A stretch of 64,000 nucleotides of DNA from Actinomycetales bacterium (GCA_016125355.1 WGLX01000010.1:124001-188000); one strand, 5' to 3'; shown: positions 8,150 to 20,290, counted from the stretch's first letter. Made by a program: numbers and translations. Notes: a model not told the origin generated them from the sequence alone.

Positions 8150-11044
8150 GTGAGCGAGCGGCTGATCGTCCGAGGTGCGCGAGAGCACAACCTCAAGGAC
8201 ATCTCCTTGGACCTGCCTCGGGACGCCCTCATCGTGTTCACCGGGCTGTCCGGGTCCGGCAAGTCGAGCCTCGCCTTTGACACGATCTTCGCGGAGGGGC
8301 AGCGGCGATACGTCGAGAGCCTCTCCTCCTACGCGCGGCAGTTCCTCGGCCAGATGGACAAGCCCGACGTGGACTTCATCGAGGGCCTGTCACCCGCGGT
8401 CTCGATCGACCAGAAGTCCACCTCCCGTAACCCGCGATCCACCGTGGGGACGATCACCGAGGTCTACGACTACCTGCGCCTGCTGTTCGCGCGCATCGGG
8501 GTTCCGCACTGCCCCGTGTGCGGTGACGTGATCCAGCGCCAGACGCCCCAGCAGATCGTGGACCAGGTGCTCGAGCTCCCGGAGGGCACCCGCTTCCAGG
8601 TGCTCGCGCCCGTCGTCCGGGAGCGCAAGGGGGAGTACGTCGACCTGTTCCGGCAGCTGGTGTCCCAGGGCTACTCCCGAGCCCGGGTGGACGGCGTCGT
8701 GCACGCGCTCGAGAGCGTCCCCGCGCTGAAGAAGCAGGAGAAGCACACCATCGAGGTCGTCGTCGACCGACTCACGGTCAAGGCGGAGTCCCGCCGGCGC
8801 CTGACGGACTCCGTGGAGACCGCCTTGGGCCTGTCCGGCGGCCTTGTCGTGCTCGAATTCGTCGACCTCGCCGAGGACGACCCGGATCGCGAGCGGGTCT
8901 TCAGCGAGCATCTCGCCTGCCCGCGCGACGGCCTGTCCTTCGAGGAGCTGGAGCCCCGGTCCTTCTCCTTCAACTCGCCGTTCGGCGCGTGCCCCGAGTG
9001 CACCGGCCTCGGGACCCGTCGGGAGGTCGACCCGGAGCTCGTCGTCCCCGACGAGGACCTGTCCCTGGCGGAGGGTGCCCTGACGCCATGGTCGAAGGGG
9101 CAGGTGTCCGACTACTTCCGGCGCCTCCTCGAGGCCATGTGCGAGGAGCTCGAGGTCGACATGGACACCCCGTGGTCGCAGTTGCCGGCCCGGGCCCGGA
9201 AGGCCCTCCTGGAAGGGCACCCGACCGAGGTGCACGTCCGCTACAAGAACCGCTACGGCCGCCAGCGCTCCTACTACACCTCGTACGAGGGCGTGATCCC
9301 GTACGTCCAGCGTCGGCATGCGGAGTCCGACAGCGATGCCAGTCGGGAGCGGTTCGAGGGCTTCATGCGCGAGGTGCCCTGCCCCGCCTGCGGCGGAGCG
9401 CGGCTGAAGCCGATCGCGCTGGCGGTCACCGTCGCCGACCACTCGATCGCCGAGATCGCCTCGCTGCCCATCGGCGAGGCGGCCACCCTGCTCCAGGGAC
9501 TCGAGCTGTCCGAACGCGATGCGGTGATCGCCTCCCGGGTGCTCAAGGAGGTCAACGAGCGCCTCGCCTTCCTGGTCGACGTCGGCCTGCACTACCTGTC
9601 GCTTGATCGCGGCGCGGCGACCCTGGCCGGCGGGGAGGCGCAGCGCATCCGGCTGGCGACGCAGATCGGGTCCGGCCTCGTCGGCGTGCTCTACGTGCTG
9701 GACGAGCCCAGCATCGGTCTTCATCAGCGCGACAACCACCGCCTGATCGAGACGCTCGTCCGGCTTCGTGACCTGGGCAACACCCTCATCGTCGTCGAGC
9801 ACGACGAGGACACCATCCGGACGGCGGACTGGGTGGTCGACATCGGGCCCGGAGCGGGCGAGCACGGCGGCCAGGTGGTCGTGAGCGGGCCGGTGGCGGA
9901 CCTGCTCGACAGTGGGACCTCGATCACCGGCGACTACCTGAGCGGCCGCCGGGCGATCGACGTGCCGGCCATCCGGCGTCCGCACGACGGGCGTGAGCTC
10001 ACCGTGCACGGTGCGTCGGAGCACAACCTCAAGAACGTGACCGTCTCGTTCCCCCTCGGCAACCTCGTTGCCGTCACGGGGGTGAGCGGCTCCGGGAAGT
10101 CGACCCTCGTCAACGACGTGCTCTACACCGTCCTGGCCCGCGACCTCAACGGCGCTCGCGGGGTGCCCGGCCGGCACAAGCGGGTCACCGGGCTGGAGAA
10201 CGTCGACAAGGTCGTCCACGTCGACCAGAGCCCCATCGGGCGCACCCCCCGAAGCAACCCGGCCACGTACACCGGGGTCTTCGACCACATCCGCCGGCTG
10301 TTCGCCGAGACTCCGGAGGCCAAGGTCCGGGGCTACCTGCAGGGTCGCTTCTCCTTCAACGTCAAGGGCGGCCGGTGCGAGGCGTGCGCCGGCGACGGGA
10401 CGATCAAGATCGAGATGAACTTCCTGCCCGACGTCTACGTCCCGTGCGAGGTATGCCACGGCGCGCGGTACAACCGGGAGACCCTCGAGGTGCACTACAA
10501 GGGCCGGACGATCGCCCAGGTGCTCGACATGCCCATCGAGGAGGCGCTGGAGTTCTTCGCCGCCGTCCCCGCCATCGCGCGCCATCTGAGCACCCTCGTC
10601 GACGTCGGTCTCGGCTACGTGCGGCTCGGGCAGTCGGCTCCCACGCTCAGCGGCGGCGAGGCACAGCGCGTCAAGCTCGCCTCGGAACTGCAGAAGAGGT
10701 CCACCGGGCGCACCGTGTACGTCCTCGACGAGCCGACGACGGGCCTGCACTTCGAGGACATCCGGAAGCTCCTCGGCGTGCTGCACAGCCTCGTGGACAA
10801 GGGCAACACCGTGATCGTCATCGAGCACAACCTCGACGTGATCAAGACCGCGGACTGGATCATCGACATGGGTCCCGAGGGCGGGTCCGGGGGAGGCACG
10901 GTCGTCACGACGGGGACCCCGGAGGACGTGGCGTCGGTCGCGTCCAGCCACACCGGTGCCTTCCTGCGCCCGCTGCTCTCGGTGCCGGCTGCCTCCGCGG
11001 CGGGCCGGCGCAAGGCGTCCCGCAGGCGGGTTAAGAGTTCGTGA
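8150..11044 (+). CDS. uvrA: excinuclease ABC subunit A
   Basis: UvrA is the ABC-type ATPase dimer that finds DNA lesions and loads UvrB. The 964-residue protein has two ATPase modules, with Walker [10 protein letters not shown] near residue 33 and GVSGSGKST in the second half. Each has a signature motif ([11 protein letters not shown] and [11 protein letters not shown]) and a [11 protein letters not shown] or [11 protein letters not shown]alker B. The zinc modules are visible as CPVCGD, CPECTG/CPACGG and the C-terminal CEACAGDG with CEVCHG. GTG 8150 follows an AGGAG site ten bases upstream. I found no SOS box in the 40-bp intergenic region, unlike many uvrA genes. Confidence 0.97.
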   Translation: MSERLIVRGAREHNLKDISLDLPRDALIVFTGLSGSGKSSLAFDTIFAEGQRRYVESLSSYARQFLGQMDKPDVDFIEGLSPAVSIDQKSTSRNPRSTVGTITEVYDYLRLLFARIGVPHCPVCGDVIQRQTPQQIVDQVLELPEGTRFQVLAPVVRERKGEYVDLFRQLVSQGYSRARVDGVVHALESVPALKKQEKHTIEVVVDRLTVKAESRRRLTDSVETALGLSGGLVVLEFVDLAEDDPDRERVFSEHLACPRDGLSFEELEPRSFSFNSPFGACPECTGLGTRREVDPELVVPDEDLSLAEGALTPWSKGQVSDYFRRLLEAMCEELEVDMDTPWSQLPARARKALLEGHPTEVHVRYKNRYGRQRSYYTSYEGVIPYVQRRHAESDSDASRERFEGFMREVPCPACGGARLKPIALAVTVADHSIAEIASLPIGEAATLLQGLELSERDAVIASRVLKEVNERLAFLVDVGLHYLSLDRGAATLAGGEAQRIRLATQIGSGLVGVLYVLDEPSIGLHQRDNHRLIETLVRLRDLGNTLIVVEHDEDTIRTADWVVDIGPGAGEHGGQVVVSGPVADLLDSGTSITGDYLSGRRAIDVPAIRRPHDGRELTVHGASEHNLKNVTVSFPLGNLVAVTGVSGSGKSTLVNDVLYTVLARDLNGARGVPGRHKRVTGLENVDKVVHVDQSPIGRTPRSNPATYTGVFDHIRRLFAETPEAKVRGYLQGRFSFNVKGGRCEACAGDGTIKIEMNFLPDVYVPCEVCHGARYNRETLEVHYKGRTIAQVLDMPIEEALEFFAAVPAIARHLSTLVDVGLGYVRLGQSAPTLSGGEAQRVKLASELQKRSTGRTVYVLDEPTTGLHFEDIRKLLGVLHSLVDKGNTVIVIEHNLDVIKTADWIIDMGPEGGSGGGTVVTTGTPEDVASVASSHTGAFLRPLLSVPAASAAGRRKASRRRVKSS

Positions 11045-11083
11045 TTCCCCGGCGCCGGGCTTCTCGCGCGGGCGGTCATGACG

Positions 11084-11105
11084 TACCGTGAGTTGAACGT
11101 TCAAC
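11084..11105 (+). promoter_or_regulatory. promoter with 14-bp palindromic operator candidate
   Basis: TACCGT (11084-11089) is a good -10 box, predicting a start near 11096. A perfect 14-bp palindrome, GTTGAACGTTCAAC (11092-11105), lies right over that start, ahead of an AGGGAGGA ribosome site (11112-11119). Its position is that of a repressor operator; the regulator is not known. Confidence 0.5.
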
Positions 11106-11122
11106 GGATCCAGGGAGGACCC

Positions 11123-11572
11123 ATGACGATCGAGCGACGGACCGTGCTGCAGGCGGGGGGCCTGGCCGCAGTGGGCGTGGCGATCGCCGCCTGCTCGTCC
11201 GGTGAGTCGGCATCGAGCAGCGCAGCAGCCGGCACCGGGTCGTCCGCGGCCGCTGGAGGGTCGGGGGCCGCGGGCGGCGCCGCCGCGGGTGCCGTCGCCC
11301 AGGTGTCGGACATCCCCGTGGGCGGTGGGGTGATCCTTGCTGACCAGGCGGTGGTCATCACGCAGCCGGCCGCTGGGGACATCAAGGCGTTCAGCGCCAT
11401 CTGCACCCATCAGGGCTGCCTCGTGGCAGAGGTCGCCGACAACGAGATCGTGTGCCCGTGCCACGGGTCGATCTTCTCGGCCAAGGACGGCGCCGTGATC
11501 CAGGGACCGGCCACGGTGCCGCTGGCCGCCGAGACCGTGTCCGTCGAAGGCGGCAGCGTCGTCCTCGGCTGA
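11123..11572 (+). CDS. exported Rieske [2Fe-2S] lipoprotein
   Basis: This 149-residue protein has a Rieske domain on the outer face of the membrane. The N-terminus combines a twin-arginine signal (ERRTVLQAGGLAAVG, arginines 5-6) with a lipobox IAAC (Cys24). A Ser/Ala/Gly linker (25-58) precedes the Rieske fold. Cluster ligands are C94-x-H96 and C111-x2-H114, and Cys99 with Cys113 are placed for the usual disulfide. Tat export suits a protein folded around its Fe-S cluster in the cytoplasm. Such stand-alone Rieske lipoproteins are common in Actinobacteria and lack the partner cytochrome of the bc1 complex; the electron partner is unknown. ATG 11123 has a strong AGGGAGGA site. Confidence 0.88.
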   Translation: MTIERRTVLQAGGLAAVGVAIAACSSGESASSSAAAGTGSSAAAGGSGAAGGAAAGAVAQVSDIPVGGGVILADQAVVITQPAAGDIKAFSAICTHQGCLVAEVADNEIVCPCHGSIFSAKDGAVIQGPATVPLAAETVSVEGGSVVLG

Positions 11573-11585
11573 CGGCCCCGTTGCC

Positions 11586-11591
11586 TAGGCT
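11586..11591 (+). promoter_or_regulatory. leaderless-type -10 box of uvrC
   Basis: TAGGCT ends 6 nt before the uvrC ATG (11598), predicting a leaderless transcript that continues through rapZ, yvcK and whiA. Confidence 0.6.
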
Positions 11592-11597
11592 CGGGGC

Positions 11598-13466
11598 ATG
11601 ACCGACCCCGAGTCCTACCGGCCCGCCGCGGGGGACATCCCGACGCAGCCCGGGGTCTACCGCTTCCGCGACGAGCACGGCCGCGTCGTCTATGTCGGCA
11701 AGGCGCGCAACCTGCGGGCCCGGCTGACGTCGTACTTCCAGGACCCTGCCGCCCTGCATCCGCGCACTCGCACCATGGTCACGACGGCCGCGTCGGTCGA
11801 CTGGGTGGTCGTGGCCACGGAGGTTGAGGCCCTGTCGCTCGAGTACTCATGGATCAAGGAGTACGACCCGCGGTTCAACGTCAAGTACCGCGACGACAAG
11901 AGCTACCCCTACCTCGCGGTGACCGTGGGCGAGCCCTTCCCGCGGGCCGCGGTCGTCCGGGAGGCCAAGCGGCGCGGCTCCCGGTACTTCGGGCCCTATG
12001 CGCATGCGTGGGCGATCCGCGACACCCTCGACCAGCTCGTCCGGGTGTTCCCGATACGCACGTGCCGCGACGGGGTCTTCGCCCGGGCCAAGCAGGTCGG
12101 CCGGCCCTGCCTGCTCGGCTACATCGAGAAGTGCAGCGCACCCTGCGTCGGCAGGATCGACGAGGCGGACTACCGGGTGCTCGTGGAGGACTTCTGCGAC
12201 TTCATGTCCGGCCAGACCGAGCCGTTCATCAAGTCGGTGGAGCGGCAGATGCTCGAGGCGTCCGCACGGCTCGAGTACGAGGAGGCGGCCCGCCTGCGGG
12301 ACCGCCTCGGGGCCCTCACGCGCGCCCTCGAGCGCAATGCCGTCGTCTTCGACGACTCCACGGACGCCGATGTCATCGGCATCGCGGAGGACGAGCTCCA
12401 GATGGGCGTGCAGGTGTTCCACGTGCGCGGGGGCCGCATCCGCGGCGAACGGGGCTTCGTGCTGGAGAAGGGGGAGGATCTCGACACGTCGGGCTATCTC
12501 GAGCGGATCCTCCAGCGTCTCTACTCGCAGTCGGACGAGGCTCGTCCCCCGAAGGAGATCCTGCTGTCGTCGCCACTCGATGATCCGTCCCCGTGGGTGG
12601 CTTGGCTCAGCGGGCAACGCGGCGCGCGGGTCTCAATCCGCACGCCGCAGAGGGGGGACAAGCGCGCCCTCATGGAGACCGCCGTCACGAACGCTCAGAA
12701 CACCTTGAGCCAGCACACCGCGAAGCGGTCGGCGGACCTCACCACGAGGAGCAAGGCCCTCCGCGAGCTGCAGGAGTCCTTGACGCTCCCGGAGCCGCCC
12801 CTGCGCATCGAATGCATCGACATCTCCACCCTCCAGGGCCAGGACACCGTGGCCTCCCTCGTGGTCTTCGAGGACGGTCTGCCCCGCAAGCGCGACTACC
12901 GGTCGTTCATCATCCGCACGCCGGGAGCCGACGACCTGACGGCGATGGCTGAGGTGGTGACGCGCCGCTTCCAGTCCCGGAAGGAGCCGGAGGACGAGCC
13001 GGACGGCCGGGAGCGCCGGTTCGCCTATCCGCCCGCGCTGCTCGTGGTCGACGGAGGTGCCCCGCAGGTGCGCGCGGCCCAGGACGCGCTGATGGCGCTG
13101 GGGCTCACCGACCTGCCGGTGATCGGGCTCGCCAAGCGGCTTGAGGAGGTCTGGGTCCCGGACGACCCGGACCCGGTGATCCTGCCGCGCACCAGCGAGG
13201 CGCTGTACCTGCTGCAGCGCGTGCGAGACGAGGCCCATCGCACGGCCATCGCCTTCCACCGCAAACGTCGGGGCGGGCGCGCAACCCGCAGCGCCCTGGA
13301 CGGCATCCCCGGCCTCGGGCCGGCCAAGGCCAAGGCGCTGCTGCGTCACTTCGGCTCGGTCAAGGCCATCCGCGCCGCGTCGGAGGAGGAGCTCCAGCAG
13401 GCGCCGGGAATCGGGCCGGCCCTCGCCGGAGTGGTCCATCGCAGTCTCAGCGGCGATGGGCGATGA
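11598..13466 (+). CDS. uvrC: excinuclease ABC subunit C
   Basis: UvrC makes both incisions around a UvrB-bound lesion. The 622-residue protein has an N-terminal GIY-YIG nuclease domain (GVYRF...VVYVGKA, about 19-38), a UVR domain for UvrB contact (about 205-240), the RNase H-like 3' nuclease domain with IECIDIS and [11 protein letters not shown], and a C-terminal helix-hairpin-helix pair ([14 protein letters not shown] and APGIGPALA). It heads the conserved actinobacterial run uvrC-rapZ-yvcK-whiA. The 48-bp gap to rapZ contains no obvious terminator. Confidence 0.97.
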   Translation: MTDPESYRPAAGDIPTQPGVYRFRDEHGRVVYVGKARNLRARLTSYFQDPAALHPRTRTMVTTAASVDWVVVATEVEALSLEYSWIKEYDPRFNVKYRDDKSYPYLAVTVGEPFPRAAVVREAKRRGSRYFGPYAHAWAIRDTLDQLVRVFPIRTCRDGVFARAKQVGRPCLLGYIEKCSAPCVGRIDEADYRVLVEDFCDFMSGQTEPFIKSVERQMLEASARLEYEEAARLRDRLGALTRALERNAVVFDDSTDADVIGIAEDELQMGVQVFHVRGGRIRGERGFVLEKGEDLDTSGYLERILQRLYSQSDEARPPKEILLSSPLDDPSPWVAWLSGQRGARVSIRTPQRGDKRALMETAVTNAQNTLSQHTAKRSADLTTRSKALRELQESLTLPEPPLRIECIDISTLQGQDTVASLVVFEDGLPRKRDYRSFIIRTPGADDLTAMAEVVTRRFQSRKEPEDEPDGRERRFAYPPALLVVDGGAPQVRAAQDALMALGLTDLPVIGLAKRLEEVWVPDDPDPVILPRTSEALYLLQRVRDEAHRTAIAFHRKRRGGRATRSALDGIPGLGPAKAKALLRHFGSVKAIRAASEEELQQAPGIGPALAGVVHRSLSGDGR

Positions 13467-13514
13467 TGGACAGCGACGCGGTGGTCCCAGCACGGCGCGA
13501 CGGTGGAGGAGAGC

Positions 13515-14423
13515 ATGGACGGCAGCGAGACGCCTGCCCGTGAGCACGCCGGCGAGGCAGGACGGCACAGTCTGCGCCTGGCCCTCGTGACGGGGATGTC
13601 CGGTGCCGGCCGGTCGACCGCGGCCCGGGCCCTGGAGGATCTCGGCTGGTTCGTCATCGACAACATGCCGCCCTCCCTGCTCCAGTCCGCCATCGACCTG
13701 GCGCGGCGCACCCCGGACGTCGAGCGCGTGGGCGTGGTCCTCGATGCGCGCGGCGGTGCCTTCTTCCAACAGGTCGCCGAGGTGATGGCCACCGTTCCGC
13801 AGGAGGGGGTCGAGCTGCGCACGGTCTTCCTCGAGGCGTCGGACGAGGCGCTTGTCCGACGTTTCGAGAGCTCCCGGCGCCCGCACCCCCTGCAGCACGG
13901 CCAGCGCATCCTCGACGGGCTGCAGGCCGAGCGCGCGCTGCTGGGCGACCTGCGCGCCAATGCGGACATCGTCATCGACACGACCACCCTCAACGTGCAC
14001 CAGCTGCGCCACCGCATCGAGGAGGCGTTCGCGGACGACGTGCCGAAGACGCTCACGGCGACCGTCATGTCCTTCGGCTTCAAGTACGGCATCCCGGTCG
14101 ATGCCGACCTCGTCGCGGACGCCCGGTTCCTGCCGAACCCGTACTGGGACGAGGAGCTGCGACCCCTGACGGGTCAGGACCCCCGCGTCTCGTCCCATGT
14201 GCTGGCCCGGCCCGGTGCGATCGACTTCCTCGACACCTACGAGCGACTCGTCGAGATCGTGTCGCAGGGGTACCTGCGCGAGGGCAAGCGCTACGTGACC
14301 GTCGCCGTGGGCTGCACCGGCGGAAAGCACCGCAGCGTCGCCATGGCCGAGGCCCTGGCCGAGCGGCTCACGGCCGCCGGCCTCACGGTGTCGATCCTCC
14401 ATCGAGACCTGGGGCGGGAGTGA
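13515..14423 (+). CDS. rapZ: RapZ-family nucleotide-binding protein
   Basis: RapZ proteins are ATP/GTP-binding proteins. In E. coli RapZ steers small-RNA decay to control glucosamine-6-phosphate synthase; the actinobacterial role is less clear. The 302-residue protein has the P-loop GMSGAGRST (27-35) with Arg in place of the usual Lys, as I recall for actinobacterial homologues. It also has IDNMPPSLL, the FGFKYG(I/L)P block and the C-terminal VGCTGGKHRSV. I chose ATG 13515 because GGAGGAG lies five bases upstream; a GTG at 13503 would bury that site. The stop overlaps yvcK by four bases. The fixed order rapZ-yvcK-whiA supports the call. Confidence 0.93.
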   Translation: MDGSETPAREHAGEAGRHSLRLALVTGMSGAGRSTAARALEDLGWFVIDNMPPSLLQSAIDLARRTPDVERVGVVLDARGGAFFQQVAEVMATVPQEGVELRTVFLEASDEALVRRFESSRRPHPLQHGQRILDGLQAERALLGDLRANADIVIDTTTLNVHQLRHRIEEAFADDVPKTLTATVMSFGFKYGIPVDADLVADARFLPNPYWDEELRPLTGQDPRVSSHVLARPGAIDFLDTYERLVEIVSQGYLREGKRYVTVAVGCTGGKHRSVAMAEALAERLTAAGLTVSILHRDLGRE

Positions 14424-15397
14424 CCGCGCGGCGCCCCCCCAGCAGGCCACTGGGCACCCTGTCCCGGCGCAATGTCGTGGCCCTCGGGGGCGGGCATGGT
14501 CTGGCGGCGTCGCTCCAGGCCCTTCGGCGCGTGACCGACTCGCTGACCGCCATCGTGGGCGTGGCCGACGACGGTGGCTCGAGCGGCCGGCTGCGCAGCG
14601 AGTTCGGGATCCTTCCACCGGGGGACCTGCGCATGGCGCTGGCCGCCCTGTGCGGTGACGACTCCTGGGGCCGCACCTGGGAGGAGGTCATCCAGCACCG
14701 GTTCGGAGGCGAGGGCGAGCTGGCCGGCCACTCGGTGGGCAACCTGCTCATCACGGCCCTGTGGGAGCACACCGGCGACGCCGTCACGGGCCTTGACTGG
14801 GTCGCCGCGCTGCTCGGTGCGAACGGCCGCGTGCTGCCCTGCACGGAGGTGCCGCTCACGATCGTGGCCGAGGTGCTCGGGCACGACCCCCGACGTCCCG
14901 ATGAGGTCACGGAGGTGCGCGGCCAGGTCGAGGTCGCCACCACCGCAGGCGACGTGCTGCACATCGCGCTCGACCCGCCGGCCCCGGAGGCGTGCCACGA
15001 GGCGATCGTCGCCGTGGAGGAGGCCGATGCGCTCGTGCTCGGCCCCGGCTCCTGGTACACGTCGGTCATCCCGCACCTCGTCATCCCCGACCTGGCGCGC
15101 GCCATCGCGGACAGCCCCGCGCAGCGGGTGGTCGTGCTGAACCTCAATCCCCAGGTGGGCGAGACCAGCGGGTTCGCGGCGCACACGCACCTCGACGTCC
15201 TCTACAACTACCTGCCCGACCTGCGCGTGGACACCGTGATCGCCGACGCCCGCCATGTGGAGGACCTGACGGCCCTGAAGCGGTCCTGTGCAGACCTCGG
15301 TGCCGAGCTGTTCCTCATGGACGTGTCCCGTGCGGATGCCGCCGGGATCCACGACCCTCAGCGGCTGGCCGTGGCATTCGATACGGTGCTCGCCTAG
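14420..15397 (+). CDS. yvcK: YvcK/CuvA-family UDP-sugar-binding regulator
   Basis: YvcK-family proteins resemble 2-phospho-L-lactate transferase but act as regulators of carbon flow and cell-wall synthesis; the mycobacterial homologue is CuvA. The 325-residue protein has the N-terminal GGGHG loop (23-27), [10 protein letters not shown] (50-59) and the [10 protein letters not shown] block. A later conserved segment reads [14 protein letters not shown]. The GTG start sits in a GTGA overlap with rapZ, so the two are translated together. Its place before whiA is almost invariant in Gram-positive bacteria. Residues specific for any enzymatic activity cannot be confirmed. Confidence 0.93.
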   Translation: MTARRPPSRPLGTLSRRNVVALGGGHGLAASLQALRRVTDSLTAIVGVADDGGSSGRLRSEFGILPPGDLRMALAALCGDDSWGRTWEEVIQHRFGGEGELAGHSVGNLLITALWEHTGDAVTGLDWVAALLGANGRVLPCTEVPLTIVAEVLGHDPRRPDEVTEVRGQVEVATTAGDVLHIALDPPAPEACHEAIVAVEEADALVLGPGSWYTSVIPHLVIPDLARAIADSPAQRVVVLNLNPQVGETSGFAAHTHLDVLYNYLPDLRVDTVIADARHVEDLTALKRSCADLGAELFLMDVSRADAAGIHDPQRLAVAFDTVLA

Positions 15398-15446
15398 GAC
15401 CACGCCCGGAGACGGGTGCCCCGACGGAGCGGAGCGACTGAGCACG

Positions 15447-16427
15447 ATGGCGATGACCGCGGCGGTGAAGGACGAGCTCAGCCGCGTGGAGGTGACCAAG
15501 GCCTGCTGCCGCAAGGCGGAGGTGTCCACGATCCTGCGCTTCGCCGGCGGCCTGCACATCGTCGCCGGCCACATCGTCATCGAGGCCGAGCTCGACACCG
15601 GTGCAGCGGCCCGTCGACTCCGCAAGGACATCTTCGAGGTCTACGGCCACGAGGCGGACGTCACGATGATCCAGTCCGGCGGCCTGCGCAAGGGCACGCG
15701 CTACCTGGTCCGCGTCGTCGACGGGGGAGAGGCGCTGGCCCGGCAGACCGGCATCGTGGACGCGAGCGGACGCCCCGTGCGCGGTCTCCCGCCGGCGATC
15801 GTGTCCGGGGGCCTGTGCGACTGCGAGTCCGCGTGGCGGGGCGCGTTCCTGGCCCACGGCTCGCTGACCGAGCCCGGTCGTTCCTCGTCCCTCGAGATCA
15901 CGGCTCCGGGTCCCGAGTCGGCCCTGGCCCTGGTCGGGGCCGCCCGCCGTCTCGGCATCGCGTCCAAGTCCCGGGAGGTGCGCGGCGTCGATCGCGTGGT
16001 CATCCGGGACGGCGACGCCATCGGGGCGATGCTCACCCGGCTCGGTGCCCACGAGTCGGTGCTGGCGTGGGAGGAGCGGCGGATGCGCCGCGAGGTCCGG
16101 GCCACGGCCAACCGCCTCGCCAACTTCGACGACGCGAACCTGCGTCGTTCGGCGCGAGCCGCGGTCGCCGCGGGGGCACGGGTGCAGCGGGCCCTGGAGA
16201 TCCTCGGCGACGACGTGCCGGACCACCTGGTCGCGGCCGGTCGTCTGCGGATCGAGCACCAGCAGGCGAGCCTGGAGGAGCTCGGCGCCCTGGCCGATCC
16301 GCCCATGACCAAGGACGCCATCGCCGGCCGGATCCGTCGGCTGCTCGCGCTCGCCGACAAGCGGGCGAGCGAGCTCGGGGTGCCGGGCACCGAGTCGGCG
16401 CTCGGGCCCGACATGCTTGCGGACTAG
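15447..16427 (+). CDS. whiA: WhiA sporulation/cell-division regulator
   Basis: WhiA is a DNA-binding protein with an N-terminal LAGLIDADG-homing-endonuclease-like domain that has lost nuclease activity and a C-terminal helix-turn-helix. In Streptomyces it works with WhiB to start sporulation septation; in non-sporulating bacteria it affects division. The 326-residue protein opens with [12 protein letters not shown], keeps GGLHIV and [13 protein letters not shown] in the first domain, and has [14 protein letters not shown] followed by the HTH ([20 protein letters not shown]). ATG 15447 follows a weak GGAG site; ATG 15453 is a possible alternative. Gap and pgk follow from a separate promoter. 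Confidence 0.95.
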   Translation: MAMTAAVKDELSRVEVTKACCRKAEVSTILRFAGGLHIVAGHIVIEAELDTGAAARRLRKDIFEVYGHEADVTMIQSGGLRKGTRYLVRVVDGGEALARQTGIVDASGRPVRGLPPAIVSGGLCDCESAWRGAFLAHGSLTEPGRSSSLEITAPGPESALALVGAARRLGIASKSREVRGVDRVVIRDGDAIGAMLTRLGAHESVLAWEERRMRREVRATANRLANFDDANLRRSARAAVAAGARVQRALEILGDDVPDHLVAAGRLRIEHQQASLEELGALADPPMTKDAIAGRIRRLLALADKRASELGVPGTESALGPDMLAD

Positions 16428-16497
16428 TCCCTCGGAAGTCCATCTATCGGGTGTCGAAGGGCCGGGCTCCGGTAACGGGACGGTAACGATGCGTCGC

Positions 16498-17577
<1,080 letters not shown>

Positions 17578-17585
17578 GGCGCGCC

Positions 17586-18803
17586 ATGAAGTCACTCGAC
17601 GACCTTCAGGTCGCCGGGAAGACCGTGCTGGTCAGGGCGGACTTCAACGTCCCCCTGGCCGACGGTCCCGGCGGACCGGACGACGACAAGGTCATCACCG
17701 ACGACGGGCGCATCCGAGCGGCCCTGCCCACCCTCACCTACCTGCGGGACCAGGGTGCCAAGGTCGTGGTGATCGCCCACCTGGGCCGGGCCAAGGGCGA
17801 GGTCGTGCCCGGCCTGACCCTCCAGCCGGTGGCCGACCGCCTCAGCGAGCTGCTTGACGCGGACGTCGAGGTGGCCGATGACATCACCGGTCCCCACGCG
17901 CGCGCCATGGTCGGCGCGCTGGAGCCCGGCGACGTCGTCCTCCTCGAGAACATCCGATTCGACGCCCGAGAGACCAGCAAGGATGCGGACCAGCGCAAGG
18001 CGCTCGCCGCCGAGCTGGCGTCGCTGGCCGACGTCTACGTGTCCGACGGCTTCGGTGTCGTTCACCGCAACCAGGCCTCTGTTACCGACGTGGCGCGGCT
18101 GCTGCCGAACGCGGCGGGGCGGCTGGTGCACAAGGAGGCCACCGTCTTCGGCGGCATCATGTCCGACCCGGCCCGGCCGTTCGTCGTCGTCCTCGGTGGC
18201 TCGAAGGTGAGCGACAAGCTCGGCGTGATCGGCAACCTGATCACGCGCGTCGATCGACTGCTCATCGGCGGCGGCATGGCGTACACCTTCCTGGCCGCCA
18301 AGGGCTACGAGGTCGGCACGTCCCTGCTCGAGGCGGACCAGCTGGACACCGTCCGCGGCTTCATGGAGCAGGCGGAGGCCCGGGGCGTGGAGCTGCTCCT
18401 GCCGGTCGACATCGTCGTGGCGGACGCGTTCGCCGCCGATGCCGCGACCGAGGTCGTGGCCGCCGATGCCATTCCCGCGGGCTGGATGGGGCTGGACATC
18501 GGGCCCGCCACCCGGGAGCTGTTCGCTGCCAAGATCGCCGATGCAGGGACCGTCGTGTGGAACGGCCCGATGGGCGTGTTCGAGATGGAGCCGTTCGCCG
18601 GTGGCACTCTGGCGGTCGCCCGTGCGATGGCCGACTCGTCGGCGCTGACCGTCATCGGCGGAGGCGACTCGGCGGCCGCCGTGCGGATCCTGGACGTCGA
18701 CGAGAGCACGTTCACCCACATCAGCACCGGAGGCGGTGCCAGCCTGGAGTTCCTCGAGGGCAAGACCCTGCCGGGGCTCGCGGTCCTGGAGGAGGACAAC
18801 TGA
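17586..18803 (+). CDS. pgk: phosphoglycerate kinase
   Basis: Pgk transfers phosphate from 1,3-bisphosphoglycerate to ADP, the first ATP-forming step of glycolysis. The 405-residue protein has the N-terminal [11 protein letters not shown] substrate block, [10 protein letters not shown], and the nucleotide-domain motifs [20 protein letters not shown] and GGGDSAAAV near the C-terminus. ATG 17586 lies eight bases after the gap stop, and its stop overlaps the tpiA start by one base, so the three glycolytic genes are tightly coupled. Confidence 0.97.
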   Translation: MKSLDDLQVAGKTVLVRADFNVPLADGPGGPDDDKVITDDGRIRAALPTLTYLRDQGAKVVVIAHLGRAKGEVVPGLTLQPVADRLSELLDADVEVADDITGPHARAMVGALEPGDVVLLENIRFDARETSKDADQRKALAAELASLADVYVSDGFGVVHRNQASVTDVARLLPNAAGRLVHKEATVFGGIMSDPARPFVVVLGGSKVSDKLGVIGNLITRVDRLLIGGGMAYTFLAAKGYEVGTSLLEADQLDTVRGFMEQAEARGVELLLPVDIVVADAFAADAATEVVAADAIPAGWMGLDIGPATRELFAAKIADAGTVVWNGPMGVFEMEPFAGGTLAVARAMADSSALTVIGGGDSAAAVRILDVDESTFTHISTGGGASLEFLEGKTLPGLAVLEEDN

Positions 18804-19597
18804 TGGCCGATCGCAAGCCGCTGATGGCGGGCAACTGGAAGATGAACCTCAATCACCTTGAGGCCATCGCCCTGGTGCAGAAGCTCGCCTTCGCGCTCAA
18901 TGAGGACGACTACGCCGCTGTCGACGTGGCGGTGCTGCCGCCCTTCACGGACATCCGGTCCGTGCAGACCCTGGTGGACGGCGACCGCTACGACATCGTC
19001 TACGGCGCCCAGGACGTCTCGGTGCACGATTCGGGTGCCTACACCGGCGAAGTGAGCGGTCCGATGCTCGCCAAGCTCGGCTGCACCTACGTCACGGTGG
19101 GTCACAGCGAGCGGCGCGAGTACCACGACGAGACCGACGAGGTCGTCAACGCCAAGGCGAAGGCAGCGCTGCGCAACGAGCTCGTGCCGATCGTCTGCAT
19201 GGGCGAGGGCCTGCCGATCCGCCAGGCGGGGGAGCAGGTGCCCTACGTGCTGGCGCAGCTCGATGCCGACCTGTCCGGGCTCTCGGCCGAGCAGGTGGCC
19301 GGTCTCGTCATCGCCTATGAGCCCGTCTGGGCCATCGGCACCGGCGAGGTCGCGACGCCCGCCGACGCGCAGGAGGTCTGCGGGGCGATCCGCGCCCGGA
19401 TCGCCGAGACCTTCGGTGCCGACGCGGCGGCTGCGGTGCGCATCCTGTACGGCGGCTCGGTCAAGTCCGGCAACGTGGCGGGCATCATGGCGCAGCCGGA
19501 TGTCGACGGGGCCCTCGTCGGTGGTGCCAGCCTGGATCCGGATGAGTTCGTGGGCATCGTGCGGTTCCGGCTGCACCCGCCCGAGCTCGTGGGCTAG
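18803..19597 (+). CDS. tpiA: triose-phosphate isomerase
   Basis: TpiA interconverts dihydroxyacetone phosphate and glyceraldehyde 3-phosphate. The 264-residue protein has all catalytic residues: Lys13 in GNWKMN, His101 in VGHSERR and Glu173 in [11 protein letters not shown], with the phosphate-binding YGGSVK near the C-terminus. The ATG overlaps the pgk stop (TGATG) and follows a GGAGGA site inside pgk. Length is normal for the family. Confidence 0.97.
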   Translation: MADRKPLMAGNWKMNLNHLEAIALVQKLAFALNEDDYAAVDVAVLPPFTDIRSVQTLVDGDRYDIVYGAQDVSVHDSGAYTGEVSGPMLAKLGCTYVTVGHSERREYHDETDEVVNAKAKAALRNELVPIVCMGEGLPIRQAGEQVPYVLAQLDADLSGLSAEQVAGLVIAYEPVWAIGTGEVATPADAQEVCGAIRARIAETFGADAAAAVRILYGGSVKSGNVAGIMAQPDVDGALVGGASLDPDEFVGIVRFRLHPPELVG

Positions 19598-19659
19598 CAG
19601 ACCGTCTATTCTCTACGGGTCTGGCCTGCGGGCGAGCCCGAGACCTCTGGGAGTCATCC

Positions 19660-19908
19660 ATGATCACTGCGATCACGATCACGCTGGCCGTGGTCCTCGT
19701 GATCACGAGCGTCCTGCTCGTCGTGCTCATCCTGCTGCACCGCGGCAAGGGCGGCGGCCTGTCCGATCTGTTCGGCGGCGGCGTCAGCTCCTCGGTCGGC
19801 GGCTCATCGGTGGCCGAGAAGAACCTCGACCGGCTCACCGTCGGCCTCGGCCTGGTGTGGGCGGCGAGTATCGTCGCCGTGGGCCTGCTGGTCAGCACCG
19901 GCTCCTGA
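19660..19908 (+). CDS. secG: preprotein translocase subunit SecG
   Basis: SecG is the small non-essential subunit of the SecYEG channel. The 82-residue protein has two membrane segments (about 5-26 and 59-79) around a Gly/Ser-rich cytosolic loop containing the typical GKGGGLSDLFGGG. It follows tpiA after 62 bases that contain a possible -10 box TATTCT (19607-19612) and a weak CAGACC/GGTCTG hairpin, so it may have some independent expression. The tpiA-secG link is common in Gram-positive bacteria. Confidence 0.93.
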   Translation: MITAITITLAVVLVITSVLLVVLILLHRGKGGGLSDLFGGGVSSSVGGSSVAEKNLDRLTVGLGLVWAASIVAVGLLVSTGS

Positions 19909-19947
19909 CGTTTCGACCGCACAGAACCTTCTGCAGAGAGGCAGCAC

Positions 19948-20283
19948 ATGGCGGGTGGCAGCGCAATTCGGGGAAGTCGCGTCGGTGCGGGCCCGATGGG
20001 GGAGGCGGAGCGCGGCGAGGCGGCGCCCCGGATCTGGGTGTCGTTCTGGTGCGCCCGCGGCCACGAGTCGCGTCCCAGCTTCGCCGTGGACGCGGCCGTG
20101 CCCGAGGAGTGGGACTGCCCGCGGTGCGGCCTGCCCGCCGGGCCGGACAAGGAGAACCCGCCGGCCCCGCCGAAGATCGAGCCGTACAAGACCCATCTGG
20201 CCTACGTGAAGGAGCGCCGGTCCGACGAGGACGGCGCCGCCATCCTGCAGGAGGCCCTGGCCAAGCTCCGCGGCGAGGCCTGA
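19948..20283 (+). CDS. rbpA: RNA polymerase-binding protein RbpA
   Basis: RbpA is an actinobacteria-specific protein that binds the principal sigma factor and RNA polymerase and stabilises open promoter complexes. The 111-residue protein shows the family almost unchanged: an N-terminal AIRGSRVGAGPMGEAERGE tail that contacts promoter DNA, a core with two cysteine pairs (FWCARGH and WDCPRCG), and the sigma-interaction domain at the end (YKTHLAYVKERRSD). Its start has a GAGAGG site. It is a strong marker for the phylum. The long inverted repeat just downstream separates it from the convergent pgl operon. Confidence 0.96.
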   Translation: MAGGSAIRGSRVGAGPMGEAERGEAAPRIWVSFWCARGHESRPSFAVDAAVPEEWDCPRCGLPAGPDKENPPAPPKIEPYKTHLAYVKERRSDEDGAAILQEALAKLRGEA

Positions 20284-20290
20284 CCCACTC

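Noticed and set aside
8390..11464. Very long open frame on the minus strand opposite uvrA
   Set aside because: It is antisense to a certain gene, has His/Asp/Arg-rich composition and no family motif. Such frames arise from high-GC third positions.
13593..13619. RapZ P-loop with Arg instead of Lys as loss of function
   Set aside because: As I recall, actinobacterial RapZ homologues commonly have GAGR here, so it is a family feature.
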